Source of the DNA: Dyadobacter luteus
Lineage (GTDB): Bacteria; Bacteroidota; Bacteroidia; Cytophagales; Spirosomataceae
Assembly: GCF_003383615.1 (NCBI RefSeq)
Contig: NZ_QNUL01000015.1
Coordinates: forward strand, 1 to 64,000
Direction of reading: 5' to 3'
Length of the DNA: 64,000 bases
Below the pieces are notes generated by a model. The model was not told where the DNA came from. It saw nothing but the letters and a program-made list of their open reading frames with translations, and searched no databases. The translations under genes were made by a program, and so were the position numbers. Below are positions 46,608 to 56,414 of this stretch, piece after piece. Numbering within the stretch: the stretch's first letter is position 1; each line of letters begins with the position of its first letter.

Positions 46608-48143
46608 ATGACTTATCTAAATCTGAGTAGTTCAGAGCGATTGAAAATACAATCGCTTGGTGATTTAAAGAAAGCCGGTTACACATCCCGCTCTATCAAA
46701 CAGGAGCTTCGTGATAACCTGATAGAGAAGATTAAGAACAAGGAAAGTGTGTTCCCGGGCATCTGGGGATATGAAGAAACTGTAATACCGGATGTTGAAC
46801 GTGCTATTTTATCCATGCACAATATCAACTTTCTTGGCTTACGCGGACAGGCAAAAACCAGGATCGCCAGAATGATGATTAATCTTCTGGATGAATATAT
46901 TCCATATGTAAAAGGGTCGGAATTGCATGATGATCCCCTGCAACCACTATCACGTTTTGCAAAGGATACATTAGCGGAATCCGGTGATCAAACATCGATT
47001 GCATGGCTTCACCGGGACGAACGTTATACTGAAAAGTTGGCTACTCCGGATGTGTCCGTAGCGGATTTGATCGGTGATGTGGACCCTATCAAGGCCGCTA
47101 TGCTGAAGTTACCTTATTCTGATGAGCGTGTAATTCATTATGGACTAATCCCCCGTTCACATCGTGGTATTTTCGTGATCAATGAGTTGCCCGATCTTCA
47201 GGCACGTATTCAGGTTGCTCTTTTCAATATTTTGCAGGAAGGAGACATTCAGATACGCGGCTTTAAATTGCGTTTACCTTTGGATATTCAGTTTGTATTC
47301 ACAGCCAATCCTGAGGATTATACCAACCGCGGAAGTATTGTTACACCTCTGAAAGACCGTATCGAAAGCCAGATTGTAACGCACTACCCAAAGACGCTTG
47401 AAACCGGTAGAAAGATCACCGAACAGGAAGCGATTGTTAAAAAAGGACAAGGTGAAGTAGTTGTAGTAAACGACCTTATCAAAACCCTGATAGAGCAAAT
47501 TGCGTTTGAAGCCAGAGATAGTGAATATGTTGACAGCAAAAGTGGTGTTTCGGCACGTTTGACTATATCTGCCTACGAAACACTGCTAAGTACTGCAGAG
47601 CGCCGCACCCTAATCAACGGCGAAGAGAGTACCCATGTTCGTATATCAGATCTTTATGGAGTGGTTGCTTCTATATGCGGTAAGGTTGAATTGGTATATG
47701 AAGGTGAAGTAGAAGGACCTGTAATTGTGGCTCAAAATCTGATTGGCAAAGCGATCAGAACTCAGTTTTTGAATTTCTTCCCCGATCCTGAAAAATCGAA
47801 GAAGAGCAAAATTAATCCCTATGCCAAGGTCATTGAATGGTTCGGAGCCGGCAATGAGATGGAAATGATTGGTGACATGACTGATCGTGAATATGCTGCC
47901 CGGTTGGGAAGTATAGACGGACTGGATGATTTTGTGGATATGCTGAGTGCCTACGGAAACAAGGCAGAAAAACTGTTTATGATGGAATTTGCACTGCATG
48001 GAATGGCAGAGTTCTCACTCATCGGAAAACAATCATTGGATCAGGGTATGAAATTCCAGGATCTGGTAAGCAGTATGTTCTCCGGACCGGATGACGAAGA
48101 TTTCGATTTTGACGAAGATGACGACGACAGTAAACTTTTCTAA
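46608..48143 (+). CDS. AAA+ ATPase, BchI/MoxR-like (magnesium chelatase-type)
   Basis: 511 aa. Walker A is GLRGQAKT (77-84) and Walker B reads FVINE (189-193), where Asn192 replaces the usual Asp; Glu193 is the catalytic residue. I recall this form as usual for the family in Bacteroidetes. A helix-turn insert and IPRSHRGIFVINELPDLQARIQ surround it. The C-terminus is acidic (DDEDFDFDEDDDDSK). It is often annotated as magnesium chelatase but no chlorophyll genes occur; such ATPases usually pair with a VWA protein, which is not adjacent. It lies 14 nt after rny. Confidence 0.8.
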   Translation: MTYLNLSSSERLKIQSLGDLKKAGYTSRSIKQELRDNLIEKIKNKESVFPGIWGYEETVIPDVERAILSMHNINFLGLRGQAKTRIARMMINLLDEYIPYVKGSELHDDPLQPLSRFAKDTLAESGDQTSIAWLHRDERYTEKLATPDVSVADLIGDVDPIKAAMLKLPYSDERVIHYGLIPRSHRGIFVINELPDLQARIQVALFNILQEGDIQIRGFKLRLPLDIQFVFTANPEDYTNRGSIVTPLKDRIESQIVTHYPKTLETGRKITEQEAIVKKGQGEVVVVNDLIKTLIEQIAFEARDSEYVDSKSGVSARLTISAYETLLSTAERRTLINGEESTHVRISDLYGVVASICGKVELVYEGEVEGPVIVAQNLIGKAIRTQFLNFFPDPEKSKKSKINPYAKVIEWFGAGNEMEMIGDMTDREYAARLGSIDGLDDFVDMLSAYGNKAEKLFMMEFALHGMAEFSLIGKQSLDQGMKFQDLVSSMFSGPDDEDFDFDEDDDDSKLF

Positions 48144-48163
48144 ATACTGTCATTTCCTATATT

Positions 48164-48203
48164 AAAAATGCCCTGAAAAGTTTGAAACTTTCAGGGCATT
48201 TTT
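48164..48203. terminator. bidirectional intrinsic terminator
   Basis: A perfect 15-bp inverted repeat (AAAAATGCCCTGAAA at 48164-48178 with 48189-48203) with A and T tracts on both sides, between the convergent AAA+ ATPase gene and recA. Confidence 0.85.
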
Positions 48204-48221
48204 ATTGGAGTGATTTAACAA

Positions 48222-49292
48222 TTATTCAGGAGATCCTTCGTCTGCCACATTTGGTTCGCTGGTGTCAATAAGCGAATCAGGCTCATTGTTCACTTTTGCA
48301 CGAACTTTTGCTTCCAGCTCATCCAACAGCTCAGGATTATCCTTCAACAACGCTTTTACTGCATCGCGTCCCTGTCCCAAACGGTTCCCCTCGTAGCTAA
48401 ACCAGGATCCGGCCTTTTTAACAATTTCTAACTCAACAGCAAGGTCGATTACCTCTCCTACTTTGGAGATTCCTTCGCCATACATAATATCAAACTCTAC
48501 CACTTTAAACGGAGGAGCCACTTTATTTTTAACAACCTTCACTTTCGTGCGGTTACCAAGTATCGCATCAGCGCTTTCTTTGATCTGGCCCACTCTGCGG
48601 ATGTCCAAACGTACAGATGCATAGTATTTCAATGCGTTACCACCCGTAGTTGTTTCAGGATTTCCGAACATCACACCAATTTTCTCACGAAGTTGGTTGA
48701 TGAAAATACAGCAGCATCCTGTTTTATTGATAACCCCTGTAAGTTTACGTAGTGCCTGAGACATCAGACGTGCCTGGAGCCCCATTTTGCTTTCACCCAT
48801 TTCCCCTTCAAGCTCAGCTCTTGGTACAAGTGCAGCTACAGAGTCAATCACAATAATATCTACAGCACCGCTGCTGATCAGGTGCTCGGCAATTTCAAGT
48901 GCCTGCTCTCCGCTGTCTGGTTGTGAAATAAGTAAATTACTTGTGTCAATCCCTAGCTTCTCTGCATACACGCGGTCAAAGGCATGTTCTGCATCTATGA
49001 AAGCGGCCAGGCCACCCTGCTTCTGAGCTTCAGCTATGCAATGCATAGAAAGCGTCGTTTTACCTGATGATTCCGGACCATATATTTCCACGATACGCCC
49101 ACGAGGAACTCCCCCTACCCCAAGTGCAAGATCAAGCCCGAGAGATCCGGTCGAAATAACAGGAACATCAAGAACTTTTGTATCACTCAAACGCATTACA
49201 GTTCCTTTACCAAAAGTCTTGTCTAGCTTTTCAAGCGTAGTCTGTAGTGCCTTTAATTTGTTTTCCTTATCGGTTGTTGCTGGTGCTGCCAT
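48222..49292 (-). CDS. recA: recombinase RecA
   Basis: 356 aa from the ATG at 49292; the frame is open to a GTG at 49448, but RecA homologues begin near [12 protein letters not shown]. The Walker A motif GPESSGKTT is present, with the L1/L2 DNA-binding loops ([14 protein letters not shown] and [22 protein letters not shown]). It drives strand exchange and induces the SOS response. The 49293-49685 gap upstream shows no SOS box. Confidence 0.97.
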   Translation of the reverse strand: MAAPATTDKENKLKALQTTLEKLDKTFGKGTVMRLSDTKVLDVPVISTGSLGLDLALGVGGVPRGRIVEIYGPESSGKTTLSMHCIAEAQKQGGLAAFIDAEHAFDRVYAEKLGIDTSNLLISQPDSGEQALEIAEHLISSGAVDIIVIDSVAALVPRAELEGEMGESKMGLQARLMSQALRKLTGVINKTGCCCIFINQLREKIGVMFGNPETTTGGNALKYYASVRLDIRRVGQIKESADAILGNRTKVKVVKNKVAPPFKVVEFDIMYGEGISKVGEVIDLAVELEIVKKAGSWFSYEGNRLGQGRDAVKALLKDNPELLDELEAKVRAKVNNEPDSLIDTSEPNVADEGSPE

Positions 49293-49685
49293 ACTTAATG
49301 AAAAGTAATTGTTTATGTTATGATTAAGGTTGCTTTGACAAACCGCTTCTTCATATTTCCTCGACAGACGTAAATTTACCCTATTTAGTGCAAATCCAAA
49401 ATCTATTTCGTGCCTATGGAGGTAATGTTTCAACACATTGAACGACACCTCAAATCAGCTCATCGATAATTTCAGTAACAAAGATATGATATTAATTGTA
49501 TCAAACCATATCGATTGGCAAAAAATTTATGACAGCAAATTTAAATAGTACCCATTTCTACTCAGTTCTGAAAAACAGCCCGGTATACGTCAAATGCTTC
49601 TTTTAAAACTGATTTTTGTCATCAATCCGCACTTTTCGTAAAAATAACTTTGCAGCTCATCTATCAAAGCTAGGTTCGCTTCATT
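49293..49685. other. intergenic region between recA and the desaturase gene
   Basis: About 390 nt, AT-rich. It holds the upstream regions of two divergent genes. A perfect -7 box TAACTTTG lies at 49645-49652, 33 nt before the desaturase ATG, but the only TTTG upstream (49615-49618) is 26 nt away, too far for a standard -33. No SOS box, tRNA or repeat was seen. Confidence 0.4.
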
Positions 49686-50432
49686 ATGATCATATTATTG
49701 TTTTTCATTGCGCATTGGTACCTGTCGTTACTGATGCAAACTTTTTTTCTACACCGATACGCAGCACACAAAATGTTTACGATGAGCCCGGCTTGGGAAA
49801 AAACATTCTATGTGTGTACATGGATATTCCAGGGATCATCCTTCCTGAGTCCTTATGCATATGGGGTCATGCACCGTCTGCATCATGCTTATGCTGATAC
49901 CGAAGACGATCCGCACTCTCCGAGTTTTTCAAGCAGCCTGACAGACATGATGTGGAAGACAAAAAATTATTACAACAACATTGTCAGACGTACTGATACC
50001 ATTGAAGCCAAATTTAAAAAAGGCGTCCCACACTGGGAGTTCATGGAAAAAATCGGGGATTCCTGGTTTTCCCGACTCGGATGGGGAATATTTTATGTCC
50101 TTTTCTATATGCAGTTTGCCACGCATTGGTGGATGTACCTGCTTCTGCCCATTCATTTTCTGATGGGTCCTGTTCACGGAGCGATTATCAACTGGTACGC
50201 GCACAAATATGGCTATGTCAATTTTGAGGTCAATGACACGGCCAAAAACCTTCTTCCTTTTGACTTTTTAATGATGGGTGAGTCGTACCACAACAACCAT
50301 CACAAATATGGGGGGCGTGCCAACTTTGGATTCAAATGGCATGAATTCGATCCGACCTATCCATTTATTCTGCTATTAAATAAGCTCAGGATTATCAAAC
50401 TGAAACCGAATAATGATCTGAATTATATGTAA
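49686..50432 (+). CDS. membrane fatty-acid desaturase
   Basis: 248 aa, short for the delta-9 acyl-lipid/acyl-CoA desaturase family but with all three histidine boxes: HRYAAH (23-28), HRLHH (63-67) and HNNHH (202-206). These bind the di-iron centre. It introduces a double bond into membrane acyl chains. The start is an ATG next to a hydrophobic segment; several hydrophobic helices follow. A strong terminator stands after it. Confidence 0.9.
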   Translation: MIILLFFIAHWYLSLLMQTFFLHRYAAHKMFTMSPAWEKTFYVCTWIFQGSSFLSPYAYGVMHRLHHAYADTEDDPHSPSFSSSLTDMMWKTKNYYNNIVRRTDTIEAKFKKGVPHWEFMEKIGDSWFSRLGWGIFYVLFYMQFATHWWMYLLLPIHFLMGPVHGAIINWYAHKYGYVNFEVNDTAKNLLPFDFLMMGESYHNNHHKYGGRANFGFKWHEFDPTYPFILLLNKLRIIKLKPNNDLNYM

Positions 50433-50467
50433 AAACTAAAAACATACGATATTTTTGTTTTTCAACC

Positions 50468-50495
50468 GGCCGGCTGTTCATCACCGGCCTTTTTT
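50468..50495 (+). terminator. intrinsic terminator after the desaturase gene
   Basis: GGCCGG (50468-50473) pairs with CCGGCC (50484-50489) over a 10-nt loop, followed by six T. It lies 24 nt before the GTG start of the next gene, so that gene needs its own promoter or read-through. Confidence 0.83.
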
Positions 50496-50518
50496 GAGTT
50501 TTAACAAGTCAGAATATC

Positions 50519-51556
50519 GTGGTAAAAAAAATCCTGGTCGCCCTGCTTTGCGTCGTTGTTGTACTTGGTATTATTTACCGTGATTTGCTGAGTTACGGAT
50601 GGATGCAGGCAAAAGGACAGATCGGCATTCTCATGAACGTTAAGGATGTGAGTGAAGTACTGGCCGACCCTACCTTTCCTGACTCCTTAAAGACTCGAAT
50701 ACGGCTTATTGAAGAAATCAAACAATTCGGCGTTGATTCTCTCGGCCTTTCCCCATCAAAAAACTACACGACTTTTTACGACCAGCACGGCAAGCCGCTC
50801 ATCTGGGTTATTACCGCGTCCGATCGATATAGAATCAAAGCCTACAAATGGGATTTCCCGATCCTGGGTAGCTTTCCATACAAAGGCTATTTCGACTCCA
50901 CCCGCGCTGTAAGAGAAGAAAAAGTACTTGCCGATGAAGGATTTGATACTGATATCGGGGAAGTATCAGCATGGTCTACGCTTGGTTACCTGAAGGATCC
51001 CATTCTGTCCAGTATGCTCAAAAGACGGGAAGGTAGCCTCGCGAATCTTATTCTTCATGAGCTGACCCATGGAACACTTTTTGTAAAAAACGATCTTGAA
51101 TTAAATGAAAACCTGGCCAGTTTCGTCGGAGATTTAGGGGCTACACGTTTCCTTAAACAGAAATACGGAGCAGATTCGAAGCAATATGCAGACTATCAAT
51201 ATTCTAAAAATTACAATGATGCCTATTCCCGACATATGTTAAGGGGGATGAAGCAATTAGATAGTCTTTATATTACATTCGGACCAGACCAAACACCCAA
51301 ACCGGAAAAGGATTCAGCTAAAAAACATTTAATTCAAAAAATAGTTAGTACCGCAGATACACTGATGGGCGGAGGAAAAACGTTGAAAGCCAAACGTTCG
51401 GAGCAATCATCTTTTTTACCGGGAAATGCGTATTTTATAAGCTACCAAACTTATAAATCGAAACAGAATGTTTTTAAACAAGAATATGAGGAAAAGTTCG
51501 GAAGCGATTTTAAGAAGTATCTGGGTTATCTGAAAAACAAATATCCCTCTCTTTAA
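50519..51556 (+). CDS. Aminopep-family (PF10023-like) zinc metallopeptidase
   Basis: 345 aa. An N-terminal membrane segment (about 4-20) precedes an extracytoplasmic peptidase domain. The zinc motif HELTH is at 180-184 and Glu197 (in LNENLASFVG) is a likely third ligand. This arrangement matches the uncharacterised Aminopep family. The start is GTG (50519); no suitable ATG lies nearby. It lies 15 nt before the DUF3108 gene. Confidence 0.78.
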   Translation: MVKKILVALLCVVVVLGIIYRDLLSYGWMQAKGQIGILMNVKDVSEVLADPTFPDSLKTRIRLIEEIKQFGVDSLGLSPSKNYTTFYDQHGKPLIWVITASDRYRIKAYKWDFPILGSFPYKGYFDSTRAVREEKVLADEGFDTDIGEVSAWSTLGYLKDPILSSMLKRREGSLANLILHELTHGTLFVKNDLELNENLASFVGDLGATRFLKQKYGADSKQYADYQYSKNYNDAYSRHMLRGMKQLDSLYITFGPDQTPKPEKDSAKKHLIQKIVSTADTLMGGGKTLKAKRSEQSSFLPGNAYFISYQTYKSKQNVFKQEYEEKFGSDFKKYLGYLKNKYPSL

Positions 51557-51571
51557 TTTTAACTTTTTGGC

Positions 51572-52366
51572 ATGAAACGCATACACATTACACTATCAGT
51601 TCTTATCATTTCATTAGCTTTCGTAGGTTTCCGCCAGTTTGATCAGGCCCGGGTAATTCCTAATAAAAGTTTTGGGTTGGGAGAAAAAGTAGAGTATCGT
51701 GTGCATTACGGTTTCATCAATGCAGCAGAGGCAAAAGTAGAAATTGCCAGAAATGTATCCGTGGTCAATAATAAACCTTGTTACAGAATTAACGTAACCG
51801 GACGCACAGTCGGTCCGTTCGACCTTATTTCCAGAGTCCGCGATACGTGGAGATCTTATGTGGACACCACTTCCATAGTACCACATATGTTTCAAAGAAG
51901 CATTCAGGAAAATAAATACAGAAAAGAAGAAACTGTTGTTTTCAATCACAGCAAAGACATTGCCATCTCGACTGTGAAAGACGAAACCAAAACCTTTAAT
52001 GTCCCCAACAATATACATGATATTATCAGTGGTTATTTCTTCCTGCGTACCATGAATTTTGACCGGGTGAATGAGGGAGAAGTTATTGAAGTTCCTACTT
52101 TTTTTGATGGAGAAGTATATAAACTCAGAGTAAGATATGTGGGTAAGGATGTGATCAAAACAAAATTTGGTAAGACTAAGGTATTACGCCTGAATCCGCT
52201 GATCCCTGACAATAAATTGTTCAAAGGGGAAGGTGCGATGAAACTCTGGATTTCGGACGATGTGAATAAAATTCCATTAAAAGTGCAGGTAGAGCTCGTT
52301 ATTGGTTCTCTTGAAATGGATCTTAAGTCCTATAAAGGATTAAAAGCAGAGCCCGTCTGGTTCTGA
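51572..52366 (+). CDS. DUF3108 periplasmic protein
   Basis: 264 aa with an N-terminal signal segment (about 1-20). The DUF3108 domain is beta-rich (GEKVEYRVHYGFINAAEAKVEI and FDLISRVRDTWRSYVDTT). Family members are predicted periplasmic proteins of unknown function. Its last 44 nt overlap, in antisense, the 3' end of the convergent acyltransferase-like gene. Confidence 0.82.
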   Translation: MKRIHITLSVLIISLAFVGFRQFDQARVIPNKSFGLGEKVEYRVHYGFINAAEAKVEIARNVSVVNNKPCYRINVTGRTVGPFDLISRVRDTWRSYVDTTSIVPHMFQRSIQENKYRKEETVVFNHSKDIAISTVKDETKTFNVPNNIHDIISGYFFLRTMNFDRVNEGEVIEVPTFFDGEVYKLRVRYVGKDVIKTKFGKTKVLRLNPLIPDNKLFKGEGAMKLWISDDVNKIPLKVQVELVIGSLEMDLKSYKGLKAEPVWF

Positions 52367-53318
52367 TCAGATATCTTCGGAGCGATTGAAAATAGTTGAG
52401 TGGAAAGCAAAGGTGCGTTTTACTTATTGAGACAAATGGTGTATCCGCTCCTCCAAAAGACTGATAAAAAGCATGAATATGCGGCTCCTGTGCACTTTCA
52501 AAATCGAATAACAGATCCGTTCCCTCATGCTCCATGAAGTAATTATTGAGCATGACCGTACACGCATTCCCTTTCCGGCCCTTTTCGTCAGCGGCGTTAA
52601 AGATATACACTGCATAATCTCCATATCTGAAAATAAGAATACCCGCATGTATCTTTCCTGATACTGAGGCATACCGTAATGTCGCATTTCCATGCAGTCG
52701 AAAAGCTGCAACCAGTTTTTCCAGAATGCGATACGATTGTACACTTACCCCGCCTTTAATATTTCCGGAATGATGTATGCTGAACAAAGAAATGAGTTCA
52801 GCAGTATTGATTCCCTCTTCGATCACCCAGTTCGATTCAATTCCTCTCCTCAGGTTTCGTTTTCTGTCGGCATTGTAAAATTGATTCAATGCCAATGATT
52901 TCCGAAAAGTTTGCTGTTTGACAAATGAGATAGCTGAAAAACGCTTCAGCGATGGCTCTACTGCGTCTGACAAATCAGGATGAAAACTGTAGGAAGAGAT
53001 ATAAGAAAAATGAGAAATACAGGATTCCAGGAAAACACCGGCAATCTCAACGGTGATTTCAGATTCAGAAAATATGCCAAGAAACTGGCAAAAATGAGGC
53101 TGATACAAAACCTGGAGACCCAATCTTTTTTTGATTGGCAGGGGCATAACGAGCTTATAATTCTCTGCAGAAGGCCAGACCAGCGCCTGCCAGCTTTCAC
53201 AAACAGTATCAAGAAACCAGCTGAAACCGTAAAAAACTGAATTTACAGAATCAGCAATAAGAAGATCCCAGCGACCGGAATCTATTTCGGAGCGATTGAG
53301 CAGTACAGGTTCCAACAC
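52323..53318 (-). CDS. GNAT/FemAB-like acetyltransferase, uncharacterised
   Basis: 331 aa. The N-terminal part begins LEPVLLNRSEIDSGRWD, and the centre contains RKNLRRGIESNW and KIHAGILIFRYGDYAVYIFNA, which resemble the substrate and acetyl-CoA strands of FemAB/GNAT-type proteins encoded in Bacteroidetes. The apparent start is GTG at 53318. It sits 47 nt after dnaA and overlaps the DUF3108 gene at the 3' end. Substrate is unknown. Confidence 0.58.
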   Translation of the reverse strand: MLEPVLLNRSEIDSGRWDLLIADSVNSVFYGFSWFLDTVCESWQALVWPSAENYKLVMPLPIKKRLGLQVLYQPHFCQFLGIFSESEITVEIAGVFLESCISHFSYISSYSFHPDLSDAVEPSLKRFSAISFVKQQTFRKSLALNQFYNADRKRNLRRGIESNWVIEEGINTAELISLFSIHHSGNIKGGVSVQSYRILEKLVAAFRLHGNATLRYASVSGKIHAGILIFRYGDYAVYIFNAADEKGRKGNACTVMLNNYFMEHEGTDLLFDFESAQEPHIHAFYQSFGGADTPFVSISKTHLCFPLNYFQSLRRYLIRTRRALLLILYRT

Positions 53319-53365
53319 AGTCAGGATTTAAATAACCCAATAAACTGCGTTTGAAACGTAACTTC

Positions 53366-54793
53366 TTACTTAAAGTAACTGCGTAATTTCAACAGTGTCT
53401 CTTCAACATCGGGCGTCTCGTCCATGAGCAGGTTCACGCTTTGTATGGAGTGAATTACAGTACTGTGATCCCTGCCTCCAAAGTGATAGCCGATAGACTT
53501 AAGAGGAAGTTCGGTATATTCCTTGGCCAGGTACATCGCCAGCTGCCTTGGATAAACAACTTCTTTCTTACGGCTTTTACTTTTCAGATCTGCCACAGTA
53601 ATCTGAAAGTAGTCTGAAATAACCTCTTGAATGGTATCAATGGTTACCTCTTTCTCTTCATTCATGACAATGTTACGCAGCGTATTTTTCGCCAGTTCAA
53701 CGTCAATCTCACGACGCGTCAGCGAAGCCTGTGCCATTAGAGAAACAATAACACCTTCCAATTCACGAACGTTGGAATTCACACTGTGTGCTACGTATTC
53801 AATCACATCATAATCGATGGAGATTCCCTCAGACTGAATCTTTTTCTGAAGAATGGCAATACGCGTTTCGAAATCCGGAGTTTGCAAATCGGCAGTAAGT
53901 CCCCACTTAAAACGTGAAAGCAGACGATCCTGCAGGCCCTGAAGTTCACGTGGCGGACGGTCACTTGTCATGATGATCTGCTTACCCAGCTGGTGAAGGT
54001 GGTTGAAGATATGGAAGAATGTATCCTGCGTTTTCTCCTTACCTGAAAGGAATTGCACGTCATCAATTGCCAGCACATCCACTTTCATATAGAAGTCCGT
54101 AAACTCCTGCAAAGTATTGTTTCTGATAGAGTTGATAAACTGATTCGTAAACTTTTCCGAAGAAACATACAATACCAGCTTATTATCGAAGTGATTGGTG
54201 ATGTAATTACCGATGGCTTGCACCAGATGCGTTTTGCCTAGTCCAACACCGCCGTACATCATTAATGGATTAAATGAAGTAAGACCCGGACGTTGGGCCA
54301 CTGCAAAACCTGCAGAACGTGCCAATCGGTTACAATCACCTTCAATAAAGTTGTCAAAAGAATAGTTAGGATTCAGATACGTATCCAGAGTCATGGCATC
54401 ATGATCCTTCAACTGAACATTGGCTCCTACCCTTGGATCCGTCGAAAAATTGTCAGGTTTTGAAGTATTAGTTGACTTAGGCGTAGACACGTTCATCGTA
54501 AGCGGTTGATGCTTGTCGTTGCCTTTGTCCACGATGATCGAATATTCCAGCAAACCGTCCCGGCCAATTGCATAGTCGAGTGCTTTTCTGAGCAGATTCA
54601 CGTAATTATCCTCCAGCCATTCGTAAAAGAATTGGCTTGGCACCTGTATGGTAAGCACCTTACCATACAACTTTAACGGACGAATGGGTTCAAACCATGT
54701 CCTAAAGCTATCTTCCGGCACATGCTCCTGAACGACCCTGAGACATGCGTCCCATACCTGATCTACTTCCCTATATCCGCTTAGTCTTTCCAA
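53366..54793 (-). CDS. dnaA: chromosomal replication initiator DnaA
   Basis: 475 aa with the four DnaA domains: N-terminal oligomerisation domain, linker (about 95-140), AAA+ domain with GGVGLGKTH and the IDDVQFLSGKEKTQDTFFHIFN stretch, and the C-terminal DNA-binding domain with GGRDHSTVIHS. It binds oriC and opens the duplex. The apparent start is TTG (54793): no in-frame ATG or GTG exists upstream before the frame closes. The upstream gap was searched for DnaA boxes without a perfect match. Confidence 0.96.
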   Translation of the reverse strand: MERLSGYREVDQVWDACLRVVQEHVPEDSFRTWFEPIRPLKLYGKVLTIQVPSQFFYEWLEDNYVNLLRKALDYAIGRDGLLEYSIIVDKGNDKHQPLTMNVSTPKSTNTSKPDNFSTDPRVGANVQLKDHDAMTLDTYLNPNYSFDNFIEGDCNRLARSAGFAVAQRPGLTSFNPLMMYGGVGLGKTHLVQAIGNYITNHFDNKLVLYVSSEKFTNQFINSIRNNTLQEFTDFYMKVDVLAIDDVQFLSGKEKTQDTFFHIFNHLHQLGKQIIMTSDRPPRELQGLQDRLLSRFKWGLTADLQTPDFETRIAILQKKIQSEGISIDYDVIEYVAHSVNSNVRELEGVIVSLMAQASLTRREIDVELAKNTLRNIVMNEEKEVTIDTIQEVISDYFQITVADLKSKSRKKEVVYPRQLAMYLAKEYTELPLKSIGYHFGGRDHSTVIHSIQSVNLLMDETPDVEETLLKLRSYFK

Positions 54794-54837
54794 TGTTAAA
54801 AACCCTAGTCAGTACTTCTTTAAAAATCAAAAGGACG

Positions 54838-54845
54838 CAAAGATA
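54838..54845 (-). promoter_or_regulatory. possible -7 element upstream of dnaA
   Basis: TATCTTTG on the minus strand matches the Bacteroidetes TAnnTTTG box, 44 nt before the dnaA start. No TTG stands at the standard -33 distance, so this is weak. The rest of the 54794-55049 gap shows no other clear element. Confidence 0.3.
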
Positions 54846-55049
54846 TAAAAATAACCTGATCCATGCTGCTGAAAATACTGCACAATTTAAGATCGTAACA
54901 AGGTAATTTCAAGCCGTATACTCATTCGTGATCAAAAGCGATTGTTATTTGTAAACATTCTTAAGTGAAATCATGAATAAAACATAACTTACCTCAAAAT
55001 TGTAACGTGGCAGTACGGTTACTTTTCGTTTTTACTTTCTGATCAAAAT

Positions 55050-56405
55050 ATGATGGTTATGGCCGAAAATCTGTTTTCCGAATTTCATTCCTCTCATCGG
55101 TCAGACTGGGAAAAGCAGATGGTACAGGAAATCAAACAACCGCTTTCCGAACTTCGAAATTGTAACCCGCTTTATCCCCACGAATGCCTGCCCTATTTTT
55201 CACATGAAGAGTATGATCAACTACGTTTTGCAGAACTCAGAAATAGTCAGAGAAAAGATACCGGATGGCTTAATATGCCTGCAATCGAAATAAAAAATAT
55301 CGCCGGCAAGACAAGAAAAATCAACGAAAAACTGAATGCCGGAGCACAAGCCATCTTGCTAAAAACAGAGAATAATCCTGTTGAAGAAATTGAAAACATT
55401 CTGATCAATATTGATAAAAAAGATGTACCTGTATTTATATCTTCTGAACAGGATCCCGAAGCGTTGTTTGAAGCATTTCAGAGTGCCCATCTGAGCCTGA
55501 AAGGTGGCATTGCCAATGATCCGCTTGCCAACTGGATGAGATGTGCAAAAGGGTTCGATCAGAACCTTTCCGGATTAGCGCAGCTATGTAGTTCGACCAA
55601 CAATATTCCGGGCTTCTACCCGATCATGATTGATGGTCACGTTTATCATGAGGCGGGTGTAACACCCGAACAGGAGCTTGCTATGGTACTGGCTTCATTT
55701 GTATTTTATCTGGATAAGCTCACCGACTCCGGGCTGTCTCCATTGGCTTCGAACAACATTTTCTTCTCGCTTTCCATTGGTACAGATTATCTGTCCGAAA
55801 TCGCAAAGCTCAGAGCACTTCGAATGCTCCATAGCCGCATTTTAGAAGCATACCACTGCCAAAAATCGGAAATACCACATCCGTTTATTCATACCGAAAC
55901 CTCCAGGTTATACTATTCAGCTACAACAGAGCACACCAATATTATCAGGGCAACCAGTGAAGCCATGAGTGCGGTAACAGGCGGTAGCAACGCCTTAACC
56001 ATACATCCGTTTGACTACGGAAATGACTTTTCAGAACGAATCGCTATGAACATTTCCTCCGTTATCGCTTATGAAAGTGGGATAGGTCAGATCGCAGATC
56101 CTGCTTCAGGATCTTATTTTCTGGATAACCGCAGTCAAATGATGGCTGAAATGGCTTGGAATCTTTTTCTTGAAATTGAAAACCAGGGAGGAATTATTGA
56201 TAGTTTCAAAAACGGATTTGTCCAGAATTTAGCAAATACATCATGGAGCGCTAAAGTTAACGCAATGCGCGAAGTTTATGTGATGGTGGGTGTCAATCGA
56301 TACAACACATTTTCGAAAAACAACGTGGAAGTAACAACTAAGAAGAAAGTGGCCGATGGACTTCTCACTTCCCGGAATCTGTCATCATCCTGGTATTCAA
56401 ACTGA
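55050..56405 (+). CDS. mutA: methylmalonyl-CoA mutase small (beta) subunit
   Basis: 451 aa. It has the mutase TIM-barrel fold (HEAGVTPEQELAMVLASFVFYLDKL and ATSEAMSAVTGGSNALTIHPFD) but lacks the B12-binding tail of the large subunit. It forms the heterodimer with MutB, encoded 9 nt downstream, and does not itself bind cofactor. The pair interconverts succinyl-CoA and methylmalonyl-CoA. Start is ATG. Confidence 0.93.
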   Translation: MMVMAENLFSEFHSSHRSDWEKQMVQEIKQPLSELRNCNPLYPHECLPYFSHEEYDQLRFAELRNSQRKDTGWLNMPAIEIKNIAGKTRKINEKLNAGAQAILLKTENNPVEEIENILINIDKKDVPVFISSEQDPEALFEAFQSAHLSLKGGIANDPLANWMRCAKGFDQNLSGLAQLCSSTNNIPGFYPIMIDGHVYHEAGVTPEQELAMVLASFVFYLDKLTDSGLSPLASNNIFFSLSIGTDYLSEIAKLRALRMLHSRILEAYHCQKSEIPHPFIHTETSRLYYSATTEHTNIIRATSEAMSAVTGGSNALTIHPFDYGNDFSERIAMNISSVIAYESGIGQIADPASGSYFLDNRSQMMAEMAWNLFLEIENQGGIIDSFKNGFVQNLANTSWSAKVNAMREVYVMVGVNRYNTFSKNNVEVTTKKKVADGLLTSRNLSSSWYSN

Positions 56406-56414
56406 TTCAGCGCC

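Noticed and set aside
46608..48143. Walker B Asn192 as a loss of function in the BchI-like ATPase
   Set aside because: This form is, to my recollection, normal for the family; Glu193 and Walker A Lys are kept.
54794..55049. Possible oriC beside dnaA
   Set aside because: No perfect TTATCCACA box or cluster of near matches and no clear AT-rich unwinding repeat was seen; origin may be elsewhere.
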